Of a DNA stretch of 64,000 nucleotides, positions 45,034-57,059 are shown piece by piece; the stretch's first letter is position 1; each line of letters starts with the position of its first letter. This stretch comes from Neoceratodus forsteri (Eukaryota > Chordata > Ceratodontiformes > Ceratodontidae), in the NCBI GenBank assembly GCA_016271365.2, contig CM057456.1:168550501-168614500 (forward strand), read 5' to 3'. The position numbers and the translations under genes were made by a program. The notes below the pieces were generated by a model that was given only the letters and a program-made list of their open reading frames with translations, made no database searches and was not told the origin of the DNA.

Positions 45034-46189
45034 ATTTACTTTTATTTTTATTTTTATTGAGATAATCAGAAAGACTTTTGAGTCATAGACTCATTTACAA
45101 AGATTCCACGTCATACATTTAGGTACAGAGTAACATTAGTTAAAGTTGTAGGTACAGTACATGTTAGGACACATTACTTTACATTAAGATTACATTACAG
45201 TAGATGGCAGTCACTTGAGGCAGAGCCGGGGGAAACAGTACAGTGCAGATTAGGAAACTTTACATTATGTTAGTGTACATGGCAGTTCAAGAAAGAAGCA
45301 ATAGGAGGCAGACAGACGGGAAAAGTAAAGAAGAGATTTTAGCACAGCCACAAAGTTGTAGGAGAGACTGGAATAGGCTGATAGTCATTTAGTGATATGG
45401 GGGGAATTTTGAGACCGAGAACTGGAAATAGTTTGGGGCGGTATAGGGCATCATGCTGTATGACAGTGTCGGGGCAATCACATACAACTGTGTCCTGGAG
45501 GAGCTCCCTTAGTCTAGATTTAAAGGGACCTAGCCTAGTTTTGTTGGCTACTGGGATAGGGAGAGAGTTAGCCCAGTACGGGGCTAGGTAGCTGAAAGAT
45601 CTTTGAAAGTGAGATGTGCGAGGTCGGAGTACCCATAGTAACAGCATGTCCAAGTTTCGTGTGGATCTGACAGGTGTTGCTGGGCGGATAATAGTGGTGA
45701 GAGTGGGGGGGGGGCTAGACCAAGGAGTATCTTCTTTGCCGTAAGGCAGGTATGATACTTGATTCTGCTGTCTAGGTTTAACCAGTTTGTGGTGTTATAT
45801 AGTGAACAGGTGTGTGTGAGACAATCACACCCAAGGATAAAGCAGCAGGATTTGTTGAGTACCAGGCGGAGACTGTTTAGAGTGGAGGTTGGGGCTGCAC
45901 TGTATATGATGATACCATAATCTAGTAAGGAGAGGACAGAGGAATTTATGGTGAGCCATTGGGCCTCGGGAGTGAGGCAGTGCTTGTGCCGATAGAGCAC
46001 ACCTAGTCTCGAGTTTAGGGCAGAGGATAGGTGTAGAATATGATCCTTGAAGCTAAGGGCTGGGTCTAGAGTAATCCCTAGGTATTTAAAGCTGCTGACT
46101 TGTTCAAGAGGGGTGTGGTTGACAGTGAGAAATGGGGGGCAGAGGTACCTGTGGGGGTTCTGAGGGTGTGAAAAGACCATGACTTTAGT
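45034..46189 (-). mobile_element. Jockey-superfamily LINE inside the 3' LTR, minus strand
   Basis: 5'-truncated copy of the family at 8756-10920, with the same (ATTTT)-rich tail at its left end (45034-45060) and the same CTCATTTACAAAGATTCCA segment. The 5' LTR provides the empty site, so the boundaries are exact to within a few bases. I see no target-site duplication beyond CAT. Confidence 0.9.
45339..46180 (-). pseudogene. LINE ORF2 C-terminal part
   Basis: The minus-strand frame 46180-45584 is open for 198 codons, with FKYLGITLDPALSFKDHI, VLSLLDYGIIIYS and HTCSLYNTTNWLNLDSRIK. This is the region after the reverse transcriptase palm. It continues in 45653-45339 with FQRSFSYLAPYWANSLP and FKSRLRELLQ. 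One frame change near 45600 separates the pieces, so this copy is less decayed than the 8756 copy. Confidence 0.85.
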
Positions 46190-48017
46190 CTTGGCCCTGG
46201 ACTGCTGACATGGGCCAATCAGTACTTTTGGGGACTCTAAAATGGAACCTGTCCCCTGGGCCTTTGTGGGAGCAAAATTCTATAGGAATTGTAGTTTTGG
46301 GCTTTTGGCGCCTAACTGAACCTGGAGGGGGAGCCCTTATTGTGATTGACAGACAGATCAGCCAACCGAACCCTTTTGGAACTAAGGGAAATTCCCAAGT
46401 TGCCTGCAGAGATGAGCATAAGTGGGTTAGAGCTGAAAGAGTGAGCAGCTCCAGCTCGAGGAGCTGCTGCCCCACGGCGTAGCGTGGAGACTTGGCAGGA
46501 AGGCTGAGTCTGGCCTGCCTGCCTTCATCTGTCCCACATGGAGAGCTGAGAGAAGCCTCTTCTCAGACTATGTCTCTGAGCCATTTCTTGGTGCCCCGAG
46601 TTATGGGCACTACAGAGAACAGATCTGAGTTAGGAAGTGAAGAGGTAACAGCTCGAGATAGCCGAGCAGCAGACCTGTGTAGTTTTGCATGAGAGAACTG
46701 TGGAAAGGCTTGAGTTTTGGCCTGCCTGTTTGCTTGTTGCCCCTGAGAGGGAGAAGAAAGTTTATTCGGACTGAATCTGAGTTGGGAGAACGATTAAGCT
46801 ACTGAATTATGACCAGGCTCCAAACTGAAGAAGACCGAAGATTTGCTGAATACAATCGGCCTTTCAGGATTTCCAGCCACCTCTGAACTCCTGGATTGTG
46901 CAGAGACTCTGTAATTGTGACCAGAGAGCCATTTGCCTGATACAGTGGAATTTCCTTACATGTGAATGTGCTGTGTGCTGATAGTGGGATTTGGTTCCCC
47001 ACTGTGTGTCTGAACTGTGTTTTGCTTGCTGGAGGCTGCATCCAACTCCACGGACTGAAATCTGTATTCATCTCTGTTTGGCCTGGGCTTGGCCACACTG
47101 GCCCAGCCAGAATACCCACTACATGGAGAAAATCATCGACGAGAGACCTGCCTGGGGATCAGCCCCCTGCTCAATGCCTTGAACAGGAATGACACCTCGG
47201 TGATTCGTGTGGTCCCTGCTTCTCTTGGCACTCCAGCTCAACAACCTGCAGTCTCGATTTTGTCCTCACTGTGCCCAGTATTGGGTATCATGAGTAAACA
47301 TCAGGGTAGCTCCCAACTACAACAGCTAAATCTGAAGTATAGTCATCTGATTGCTTTGTTGTCTTTTCTGTCATGAACTGAGCCCTCCGCCTTCAGATTA
47401 CAAATACTGTGTGTTGTGCATGTTGCTTACTTCCATCACAGGACCCCAATCAGCTGCGACGCCGGCCTACCCCGGGCAACGTTCATGGCTAGCCCGTCTT
47501 CCTACCTGGGTACCCAGAGTGTGTGACTGTGTAGGGACTCTGAAGTGTATGCATAACTGTCTGATTGACATAGCCTTTAAGCAAATCAACCTGATTATGC
47601 CCCTCCCTTGTTCAAGTCCCCTGAATAAATCAGATCTAACTCTTTTTGCATTTAACCTGACTGTGGTTTCAGTTTGTGCCAAAAGTACTGTACTACTGCT
47701 ATTTGCTGTGCATAAGCTTGTTTTACAGGGGGTCTCCAAGGTCGAGCTAGAGGAACCAGCCCTGGGTTTAAGTGTAAACAGTGTGGGTAATTGCATGGTG
47801 AATAAGGGTCATCGTGAAAGTGATTATTGTTCAGGCCACTAGAAGGGAAAGAGGGGGGGTTACAGTGTCCTGGAGGGCTGTGCCCAGGTTAGCTTGACCA
47901 CTGACAACCCTGACCTCCAGTTGGAGGAACCCTTTTCAGTACCCAGGCCCCTTAACCTGTTACTAGCCATTCAGGCAGGGGTAGTAGCCCTTGGGATAGT
48001 GCCACCTAGGGGCTACA

Positions 48018-48021
48018 CCTA
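48018..48021. other. Target-site duplication (right) of the gypsy element
   Basis: CCTA directly after the LTR end; see 35695-35698. Confidence 0.7.
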
Positions 48022-48343
48022 TTTCTTGCATCTGCATCCCCCTTTGGCAGTCTATTCCATTGCATTAATTTCCTTTGAGTGAAAACAAGTCCCTGGCATT
48101 TGTTTTTCAACCCCACCTCCTTAGTTCCTGTCCCTATACTGACCTATCCCAAACTACTTGAAGAAGCCTCCACTATATTAATTCTTTTCAAAATGTTAAG
48201 TACTGCTGGACTTCCAGTGATGCCTCCACGCGATGCAGTAGCTTAGAGCAGGAGCTTTCACTCATCCCCTCACTAAAAACAGAAAATGTCTACATAGGGC
48301 AGCATATTCAACACAGTGACATACTGGGCAGTAGTCCGAAACT

Positions 48344-50270
48344 ATGGTGAGCAAAAGTAAACCACGGGCACCATCTGGAGGTAGCTTAAAACAACAGAAG
48401 CTCAATCTTACCTCTTGGGCCTCTACTGAAGGAGGAAAGCCTGCTGGGCCGCTGGAGAATACTGACTCAGAGTACTAGAGCATGTCCGAGGAGGAGGAGG
48501 AAGCATAACCATCACTTCTTGGCAGATTTGTCGAGAGTTGCACAAAGTGGGGGCCATGATGGAAGCTGTAAGGAAGGAGGTGTGCTTGCATAATGAAACA
48601 TTAGAGCAACACAATAAAAAACTTGCCTGCCTTGAGTCTCAACTCATCTCCTGTTCAGAAACAGTGGATCTTTACAACAGTGCGGTCCTCCAGCTTCGTG
48701 ACCGAACTCAGGCCCTGCTGCACAAAATCGAAGATCTAGAGAATAGATCTTGACACATCAATCTACGGCTGCATGGACTGCATGAGAACATGGAGTCAGG
48801 CAATACAGTGGAGTTTATTGAGAGCCTACTAAAAGAAATACTAGGTCTGAGCAAAATACACTATTATTTATTTATTTATTAAAAGCTATGATTACAACCT
48901 TTGAACCAGAGGTTCTTTTACAAAGGTTCCATGTTGGGAGAATAAGGTAAAAAGTTAGGAAACAAACACGTAGGTTACAATAACAGCGATCACAGATTTA
49001 CAAACAGCAGCTCAGCTGGCGGTTACAATCACAATGGGCACAGTGCTTCAGTTACAACAGTCACATGAAAACGAGTAGGCAGTCAGAATAGGACTTTGTC
49101 AGAACAAGTACAATGGGGGGGTGCTAATGGTAAGGGGGTAGTAGTGGAAAACATGGAAGAGGGGAAGAAATTGAATAGAGGATGAGGGTTTAGTTTACAG
49201 GGCAAGAGGTGGATAAAAGGGAGACAGGGAGGAGGAGGGGCAATGAGAGGGAGAGAGGAGCATGGAGAAGTGGGCAGTAGGTAGTGAGAGGGGATGGCAG
49301 CTGGAAGGGGGAGAATGACCACAAGGGAACAGCAAGGTGGTAGGGAGTTAGGATGGAAGGGGTGAGGGTGGGAGAGAGGTGAGTGAGGGAGAAATTATAT
49401 GAGGAGGACACAGGGGAGAGAGAGAGAGGAGAGAAGAGTCAGGGGGAATGAATGGAGAGGGTGGTGGGTTATGACAGAAGATGGAGGTGAAAAAGCTGCA
49501 TATGATGATCGGATTAATGGAGGGAGGAAAGAGCAGTGGGGACTAGAAAGAGCAGGGAGAGGGAAGAGGAGTTATGGAGAAGAGGAAAGTGGAGGAGGGG
49601 GGAGGCAGAGCATGGAGTATGTGAGCTAGGATGCACAGTCACACAGACTTAGGGTGAGAAGGTGCTGATGAAGAATAAGTTTGAAGGTGCTTAATTTAGA
49701 TTCAGCTTCAATATTAGGGGTGAGACTGTTAAGAAGAGTGATAAGGCAGGTGGGTAATGGGAACCTCCAGGTGGGCATAATCATAATCGGGGCTCATCAC
49801 TCAATAACAGCACCGCCTAAAGACCCTAAAGCCCACTCGAGGTCTTTTGTAATTGCTTTTCTGGACTATCACACCAAGGAGATGGTCCCATGTAAAGCTT
49901 AGGCCATAAAAGCGGTGGTATTTGGGGACACTAGATTATTTTTGGAACCAGATTACGCTCCTTCTACAATAGCATGCTACAGGCTCTGGTTCCCAGTCAT
50001 TAAAGCATTGAGCAGCAATGGTCTGGGGCTCAGGTAGACTTCCCCACACGACTCCGAATTTTCTTGGACAAAGGCATTAAAGCCTTTGATACCATTCTGG
50101 AGGCAAAGAAATATTTGGCATCCCTCAGGATTGTGACAGATGAACTCATAAATTCGGCTGCTATGAAGGAAATAGAAAGGCAGCAGTGGTCTCTATTGGG
50201 AGACCATGGCCATTTGGGGAAGAGAGCTATTCTCCCTGGAGCTGATGGGGACTCAAGTCTGTGGTAAAAG
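48344..50270 (+). pseudogene. L1 ORF1 (RNA-binding chaperone), broken
   Basis: L1 ORF1 protein binds element RNA as a trimer. The start ATG at 48344 gives VSKSKPRAPSGG. Part 48538-48753 is the coiled coil, with LHNETLEQHNKKLACLESQL and KIEDLENRS, followed by INLRLHGLHE after a stop (the RNN(I/L)R.GL.E start of the RRM). After the LINE insert, the C-terminal domain resumes with RAHHSITAPPKDPKAHSR, SFVIAFLDYHTKEMV (49786-49880) and then a PDYAPSTIACYRLWFPVIKA stretch (about 49945-50010). Multiple stops and frameshifts make it inactive. Confidence 0.8.
48862..49772 (-). mobile_element. Jockey-superfamily LINE inserted in L1 ORF1, minus strand
   Basis: Left end ATTATTTATTTATTTATTAA, then AACCTTTGAACCAGAGGTTC and TTTTACAAAGGTTCCATG, matching the 3' end of the 8756 copy. 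The minus-strand reading of 49640-49770 gives a diverged ORF2 C-terminus (a SKLSTFKLILHQHLL stretch, then a LCDC end like NPCDC of the 8756 copy). The purine-rich stretch 49100-49620 is its 3' UTR. It lies between the two halves of ORF1. Confidence 0.75.
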
Positions 50271-50539
50271 TAGAAATCTAGATGGCAACCTACCTCAGGT
50301 GGCTCGCACGACCGGACCTCAACCACACGGGCCCTCAGTGAATGCTTTATAACTACCGACCCAGCTGGAGAGGCAACAACAGAAGAGTTGGCTGAACAAT
50401 TAACCTGAAGTCAATGGTGGGTTGTGAGTTATCTAGCAATGATTTGTGGTGATATAGTAGGAATAATACTCCTCTGCATCTCCTGCTTTCCTGCCTTGGA
50501 CTCAGTGGCTTTCTCCATTTTCTCATCTTATTAGGATTG

Positions 50540-51530
50540 CCTCCCTGAAGCGACAACCAGGTGACTTTAATTTGTCTGCTTACATTTCCTTTTCTATGTG
50601 TAACCTTCTAGGCATAGTTATCATGAGTTGGAGCTTGATATTACAGATCAAGAGGCCTTCCCCAATGGGGTGGAGGCATTACTCTCGTAATAATGGCCCA
50701 GGACCAATTGGCCAAGTTACCCAAACAGACTTTTGTTGCTACCTGGGTTGAGGCAGGAACTTGGGGACTGGCTTTATATAGCCATTTTGGTTTAAATTCA
50801 TAATTATATTTAGCAGTTTCATAGATCTACTCAAAAGTTACAGACGAAAGCTTTGGGTACTGATGGACCTTCAGACCCACTATATCTTATTTTTGCTAAT
50901 AGTCTGTGTTTGGTTGAATAACTGTCCTCCCTGGGGTTCCTCTTGGGGAGGTGCTTTTGTGTTCTGATGAATACATTTTGCTTGTCTGATGCAATATACT
51001 TCCTTTTGGGGGTTGGGGGCCCCGGACGAGTGTCTTCTGGCACCTGGCAGGGCTGGGGTGGCCTGCCTGGAGGAGCCCATTACCCATCTGCCTTATCACT
51101 TGTGGGGGAGCAGGAGGAAGGGTGAGGTGCTGCATGGTGTCGAAGGCCCCATGCTGGCTGCATTACACTGGTACTTTAGGGAGACAGCAGCCCAGTGTGG
51201 GAGAAATCCCAGGACTCCCCATTACCATGAGGCAACTGAGCTGTGATGGGATACATGTGGCGCCATGGAAGAGGACTTATTTATGTGGGGAGAATTACAA
51301 ATGTAACTGGATTATATCTTGGATTACAATGTTCAGTTTTGCTATTGGCAGTTACTGTTTTAAAAGTTTGATAGGTGGTTTCAACTTTTTTCTTCTTTTA
51401 TTCAAGTTTGGATTGTTGTGTTGGTCACACGCTCTCTTATCCCTTCCCCCTATTTTCCCAGCCACACACCAAGGCAGATGGTGAAAGGCCTGGGTGTGGA
51501 CGGGAATCTCAGGATGCAAGTGGTGATCCC
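50540..51530 (+). other. L1 inter-ORF region
   Basis: Between ORF1 and ORF2 of the L1 copy. Short frames on both strands have no family resemblance. The G/T-rich style resembles 3440-3760, which precedes the other L1 endonuclease remnant. Confidence 0.4.
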
Positions 51531-51538
51531 TAGACCTG

Positions 51539-52627
51539 ATGGATAATTTAAATATTATTACATACAATATTAGGGGTCTTAATAGCCCCATTAAGCAAGC
51601 CAAGCTCATACAAGAGTTTGGCAGATTAGACACACACATTGCTGTATTTCAGGAAACCCACCTTACTGATGTGGAACATCAGAAATTGTGCCGTAGATGG
51701 GTGGGATCAGTCTATGCCTCCTATCAAGCCCACCCCCATAGGAGAGTTACAGCTATTCTAATTCATAAAGCCTGCCCCCTACAAGTGGAGATGGTGGTGT
51801 ATGACCCAGAGGATCAATATGTCAAATATCTTGCAAATTACAGAGACATCCATGCAGTATACTAAACCTCTATGCACCCAACGACAACAGGGAAGCCTCC
51901 CACTTTTTCAAAAAGATATTTTTGGAAATTCTGGACACTACAGGCTGCCTTTGCATCTTGGGAGGGACTTTAATGTGATACTTTCCTTTACCATGGACAG
52001 ACAAGGGGTTCGACATTAAACAGATTGAGTCAGACAACAGGGATGTTAGATGTCTGGTGCTAGGTCAATGGGCAAACAAGGGATTATTCACACTATTCTG
52101 ATAGACATAACTGTTACACCAGAATAGATATGTTTTTCCTCCCTCAGGAGGGGGCCCACACTGTCTCCCTTTGTAAGATAATGGCATGCACTATCTCGGA
52201 CCATGCTCTGGTAAAACTAACCTTGGGACTGGCACCTGTCTCTCATAACTCCCACTGGTGTTTAAATGTGGGCTTATTAAATAATCCAGACTTTACCACA
52301 GTCAAGGATTATTTATTGAACAACCCGGCAGGCACCACCTCCCATGCGGTACACTGGGACGCACTGAAAGTGGTCCTCCGGGGGGTCATCATTGGGTTCT
52401 CCTCCTCCTCGCTCAAAAAGCAGAAGAAATGGAGAAGGAGGGAGTTAGAAAGGGAGATCAAATGTTTAGAGTTCCAACATAAAATGTTGTTAAACCTAGA
52501 GACCAAGAGGGTACTAGGGGAGAGGAGGGCAGCCCTGGAGACCATGCTGACAGCCCAATTAGAGGGCAGCTACAGGAGGATTGCCAACAATATTATAAGA
52601 ATGGCAACTGGGCAAGCCACTTGTTGG
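51539..52627 (+). pseudogene. L1 ORF2 endonuclease and linker, broken
   Basis: The start ATG at 51539 gives NIITYNIRGLNSPIKQAKLI, then a FQETHLTDVEHQKLC block (about 51650) and a shifted piece with GRDFNVILSFTMDRQG (51963-52010). Frame 52130-52630 holds ISDHALVKLTL, the terminal SDH motif, followed by a basic coiled-coil linker (SLKKQKKWRRRELEREIK). Near 52590-52620 another frame reads YKNGNWASHLL, the L1 motif before the RT. The CR1 insertion starts right after. Confidence 0.85.
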
Positions 52628-55600
52628 TAGGTAATTAGTGAGGTAAACACCAAAATAGAGCAGTCGATAGTGAGAAGGGCAGGGGTAAATGGAGAAAAAG
52701 ACAAAGGCAGTAGGGACAGGGATGGGGAAAAAAGAAATAAAGCCATAAAAAAATGGAGGGTAATGAGTACCAATGCCCATAGTCAAGGTAAAAATCTCCC
52801 TGAAATGGTGGCCTTGATGGAAGAGGGATGCCTGGATATTGTGGCAGTCACAGAAACATGGTACACAGAGAACCATGACTGGGATGTCAACATACCAGGG
52901 TACACAATCTACAGGAGGGACAGGGAGAGAAGAAGAGGAAGAGGAATACTTCTCTATGTAAGGGAAGGGATAAAAGCTACAGAACTAATGGGTAAACAGG
53001 GAGGAGAGGAGGCACTGTAGGTCACCCAGGAGACTGGAAATGGCTCCACAATCCACACAGGGTTTATATACAGACTCCCATCTCAGGGGGAGGAAATGGA
53101 CAAGGAAATGATAGAAGGCATCCTTGGGATGGCAGAGAAAGGGGAGATGTTGCTGATGGGGGACCTGAATATGCCAGATGTTGACTGGAGCACCTTTGCT
53201 GCAGCCACATCCAAGAGCAGAGCCATTCTCGATGTCCTACAGGGGGCATGCCTCAGACAGCTAGTTTTGGAACCCATTCGGGAGAGAGCAATCTTAGATC
53301 TGGTACTCTCAAATGGGGATGGAGAGAGGATCTCTGATCTTGAAGTGGGTAGCCATCTGGGAACAAGTGACCACCAAACAGTGTGGTTCACGATAAAGTT
53401 AGCTGTAGAGTCAAGCCACACAAAAGTGAAGGTACTGGACTTCAGGAGGGCCAATTTTGTCAAAATGGGAGAGTGCCTCAGAAAAGCACTAGAAAACAGG
53501 CAAGAAGGTGGGGTGGAGCAACAATGGGGAAACATCAAAACTGCCATGTCAGAGGCAACAAGTCTTTGTGTGAAGCAAATAAACAAATCAAAATAAAAGA
53601 AAACACCACTATGGTTCTCAAAAAAGTGGCGGGGAAGGTAAGGGAAAAAAGATAGCATTCAGGAAGTATAAGGAAACACAGAAGGAGAAGGACAGAGAAC
53701 TGTACCAGTTAAAGCAGAAGGAAGTAGGTAAGGCAGTCAGAATAGCAAAGGCCCAAACAAAGGAAAAGATAGCCAACTCAGTTAAGAAGGGGGGGATAAA
53801 ACCTTTTATAGGTACATTAGGGAGCAAAGAAAGACTAAGGCAGGAATACTGAGGCTGAACAAAGAGGAAGGTGGTTGGGCAGAGAGCGACAGTGAAAAAG
53901 CAGAGATACTGAATGAATACTTCTGCTCAGTATTCACAATGGAAAAGCAGGGGGAAATATCTAATCCGGTCAACAGAAGCACTCTGGATAGAGGGGTTGA
54001 TATTAGTCCTTTCACAGAAGAAAGGGTTCTGAAAGAACTCTTAAAAGTGAAAGTGGATAAAGCAATGGGGCCTGATGGGATTCACCCCAGAATTTTAAAA
54101 GAACTAAGGGAAGCACTAGTAACACCACTGACTACCCTTTTTTTAATAAATCATGGGAAGATGGGGTGGTACCTGAGGACTGGAGGAGGCGGATGTGATT
54201 CCCCTTCACAAAAGTGGGAGCAAGACAGAGGCAGGAAACTACAGACCTGTCAGTTTGACCTCAGTGGTAGGGAAAATGATGGAATCACTTCTGAAGGAAA
54301 GAATTGTTGAGAACCTAGAGGCCAGTGGGGCACAGGACCCAAGGCAGCATGGATTCACAGTGGGAAGGTCATGTCAGACAAATCTAATTGATTTCTTTGA
54401 CTGGGTGACCAAAGCAGTAGACCAGGGAGGGGCTGTGGACATGGCCGACCTAGACTTTAGCAAGGCATTTGGCACAGTTCCGCACAAAAAAATTACTAAA
54501 CAAATTAGCCAGCCTGGGAGTGGGTCTAGGTTGGTAGCCTGGGTAAAACACTGGTTGGACAACAGGACACAGCGGGTAATAGTAAATGGAGTCCACAGTG
54601 AAGAAAGGAGGGTTACTAGTGGGGTACCGGAGGGTTCAGTCCTGGGGTCGGTCCTTTTTAATCTCTTTATAAGTGACATTGCAGAGGGACTGGGAAGGGA
54701 AAGTATGTCTCTTTGCAGATGACACAAAGATCTACAACAGGGTTGATATACAAGGTGGGGCGGAAAGGATGAAAAGGGACTTGGCAAGGTTGGAGGAATG
54801 GTCAAATGTATGGCAGCTTAGATTCAATGCAAAGAAGTGCAAAGTAATGCACCTGGGAAACAAAAACCCAGGGGAAGAGTACACAATGGGGGGCGAGATA
54901 CTGACAACAACAAAAATGGAAAGGGACCTGGGGGTAGTTATATCAGATGACCTAAAGGTGGGCCAGCAGTGTGAGAAGGCATTAAGGAGGCTGGGGGATA
55001 CTGGGATGCATAGGGAGAGGCATCACCAGTAGAAAACAGGAAGTTGTTGGCCCTCTGTACAGACAGTTGGTAAGACCACATCTGGAGTACTGTGTACAGT
55101 TCTGGAGACCCCATCTCATAAAGACATAGACAGGGTGGAGGCTGTCCAGAGGAGGGCAACCAAAATGATGCAGGGTCTGCATCAGAAGACATATGAAGAA
55201 AGACTAAAGGAACTAAAGATGTATAGCCTTGAGGAAAGGGGGGGGGCATGATAGAAACTTTCAAATACCTCAAGGGAATCAACAAAGTCCAAGAGGGTAG
55301 CATCTTTCAGAAAAAGAGATGTGCAAAAACAAGGGGGCACAATTTGAAGACAGAGGAGGGACAGTTCAGAGGTAATGTGAGGAAGTATTTCTTCACAGAG
55401 AGGGTTGTGGATACATGGAACAGCCTTCCTGAGGAGGTTGCAGAGTCAAAAACAGTAGGGGAATTCAAGAATGCATGGGACAGACATAAGGCAATTCTAG
55501 TGGGAGGTAGGAGGAAGTAGGTTGTTAGTTAACTAGGATCTGCAGCTTATCCATTAGGTAGGGAAATGGGCAGACTAGGTGGGCCAAGCAGTCCTTATCT

Positions 55601-55628
55601 GCCATCAAATTCTATGTTTCTATGTTTC
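52628..55628 (+). mobile_element. CR1 LINE, nearly full-length ORF2
   Basis: About 3 kb, inserted into L1 ORF2 between YKNGNWASHLL and TLRSQQSSRTV. It runs from the start of the CR1 endonuclease to the 3' terminus ATTCTATGTTTCTATGTTTC. Younger than its L1 host. Copies of the same clade are at 18433, 62297 (minus) and 63056. Confidence 0.92.
52670..55520 (+). pseudogene. CR1 ORF2 (endonuclease plus reverse transcriptase), several frameshifts
   Basis: Endonuclease: STNAHSQGKNLPEMVALMEE, VAVTETWY, and in 53096-53596 LMGDLNMPDVDWS (GDFN-type), LSNGDGERISDLEV and LGTSDHQTVW, the C-terminal SDH motif. Reverse transcriptase: DKAMGPDGIHPRILKE (54054), [16 protein letters not shown] (54240), [32 protein letters not shown] (motif A), [18 protein letters not shown] and the catalytic FADD (about 54715-54726). 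C-terminus: RKYFFTERVVDTWNSLPEEV (55381-55440), ending at 55520. It is interrupted by frame changes near 53015, 53600-53940, 54195, 54710 and 55030, with the TAG at 53019 ending the first piece. Confidence 0.9.
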
Positions 55629-55629
55629 A

Positions 55630-57055
55630 CTCTTCGCTCCCAGCAATCCAGCAGGACAGTTTTACAGATTAGGGACCCCAGGTCGGGAGGGTCCATAAAA
55701 CGCCACCTGGGGGAGATCACTGGTGTATTTGCCAGATTCTGTGAATCGCTGTATGGCCAGGAGGAGGTCTCAGATTTTCTAAATAAAGTTACTCAAGTTT
55801 TTGAAAACTTGGATCTCCGGTCCCTCCCTTCCTCCCTCCTTCCTGTGCACAGCAATTAGATACATGCGTTGCTATGGAGGAATTGCAGGCCCGAATAGTA
55901 GACCTTAAAACTGGTGAATCCCCGGGGCCTGATGGCCTTACCTCAGAATGTTATAAGGCCTTTGAAGACCTTCTGCTGGTGCTGCTACCAGTTTGTCAGG
56001 AGGTAATGGAGGTGGGAAGCACTCCAGTTTCCTGGAACATGTCACTAATCTCAGTGCTGCATAAAGAGGGAAAAGATCCCTTGGAGACTGGGTCATATCG
56101 CAACACCTCCTTACTTAACGTTGATCTGAAGCTGTTCATGAGCTTGCTGGCTGCGAGGCTCCAGGGGGTGGTTCATCAGGCGGTACACAAAGACTAAATT
56201 GGATTTATCTCGAGTCAGTACCTCACTGATTATATTCAAAGACTGCTAAATATTATTTCATCTTCCCAGACCCAAAAAACATTCCAAATAGCCATATCTA
56301 TGGATGCAGAAAAAGCATTTGATAGAGTGAATTAGCAATTTCTAAAAGCATCCATGGAAAAAAATGCAATTTGACCCCAAATTCATGCAGACAGTATCTC
56401 AATTATACAGCAGTCCGGTTGCCCAGGTATAAGTGAATGGAATCAGCTCTGACCCTTTTTCTCTTTCTAGGGGAACCAGGCAGGGATACCCTCTATCCCC
56501 TTTACTGTTTGCCCTGGGCCTGGAACCATTGGTTGCTAAGGTATGACAGAACACAGAGATAAAGGGCATTACAGTGGGGGGAGTTGAGCAAAAGCTATCC
56601 CTATGCGCAGATGATTCCATTTTCTTTCTAGCCTCCCCAAAGATCTCATTACCACCCCTTATAAGAACCCTGCAGGCCTTTTACAGCTATGGGAGTACAA
56701 AATTAATTTCTTAAAATCGGAAGCCCTGGTCTTCAGTGGGCATTGCCCAGACCAGTTTAGGAAGACCTTTCCCTTTTGTTTGGCCCCCAGAGACAAAATA
56801 AGGTACCTGGGCATATGCATCTCCTCAGACCTCTCCAAGTTGTTCCTCTTAAATTATGAGAGATTGTGGGAAAATGTAGAACGGGATCTAGCAAGGTGGC
56901 TTCTACCACTCTCCTTGGTGGGGGGAGAGGACGTCATTAAAATGAATGTGTTGCCCAGATTTCTTTTTTTTTATTTCAGTCCCTCCCCACAAGGCTCCCC
57001 CCTGACCTTTCGGAACAAACTCAATAAAGGTATCCACAGATGGCTCTGTGCATGA
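55630..57055 (+). pseudogene. L1 ORF2 reverse transcriptase, second half, broken
   Basis: Resumes with IRDPRSGGSIKRHLGEI and FARFCESLYGQ. Frame 55874-56197 has KTGESPGPDGLTSECYKAF, SLISVLHKEGKDP and YRNTSLLNVDLKLF (normally YRPISLLN.D.K). Then MDAEKAFDRVN (motif A, about 56298), a GNQAGIPSIPF-like block (56470) and LSLCADDSI, with Cys at 56604-56606 where Tyr or Phe precedes the catalytic ADD. The last part, 56780-57055, reads RYLGICISSDLSKLF and ends with NKLNKGIHRW. The C-terminal third of a normal L1 ORF2 is absent. Confidence 0.85.
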
Positions 57056-57059
57056 AAAG

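Larger units (their letters stand above)
35699..48017 (+). mobile_element. Ty3/gypsy LTR retrotransposon with PNMA-like gag
   Basis: Complete but decayed element: 5' LTR 35699-37930, gag about 38014-39220, zinc knuckle near 39532, protease, reverse transcriptase, RNase H and integrase (order PR-RT-RH-IN, as in Ty3/gypsy), polypurine tract before 44653, 3' LTR 44653-48017. Flanked by a CCTA duplication. LTRs of about 2.2 kb are long for the family. The 3' LTR contains a reverse LINE (45034-46189). No env-like frame is seen. Several catalytic residues and frames are lost, so this copy is inactive. Confidence 0.92.
44653..48017 (+). repeat. 3' LTR, split by a LINE
   Basis: Starts TGTAACCCC and ends GGGGCTACA. 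It is interrupted after CACCACCAT (45025-45033) and resumes at 46190 with CTTGGCCCTGG; the 5' LTR shows these two pieces joined at about 36084. Polyadenylation signal AATAAA at 47624-47629. Confidence 0.92.
48200..57056 (+). mobile_element. L1-clade LINE with two nested insertions
   Basis: Host element of a nested cluster. ORF1 starts at 48344 and is split by a reverse LINE (48862-49772). ORF2 starts near 51539 and is split by a CR1 (52628-55628). ORF2 is readable to about 57055 and then stops being recognisable, so the last third is missing. Domain style (ORF1 coiled coil plus C-terminal domain; ORF2 with an L1-type endonuclease and reverse transcriptase) supports the L1 clade. Confidence 0.85.

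Noticed and set aside
49399..49629. Basic, Arg/Gly/Glu-rich open frame
   Set aside because: Produced by the purine-rich 3' UTR of a reverse LINE; low-complexity artefact.
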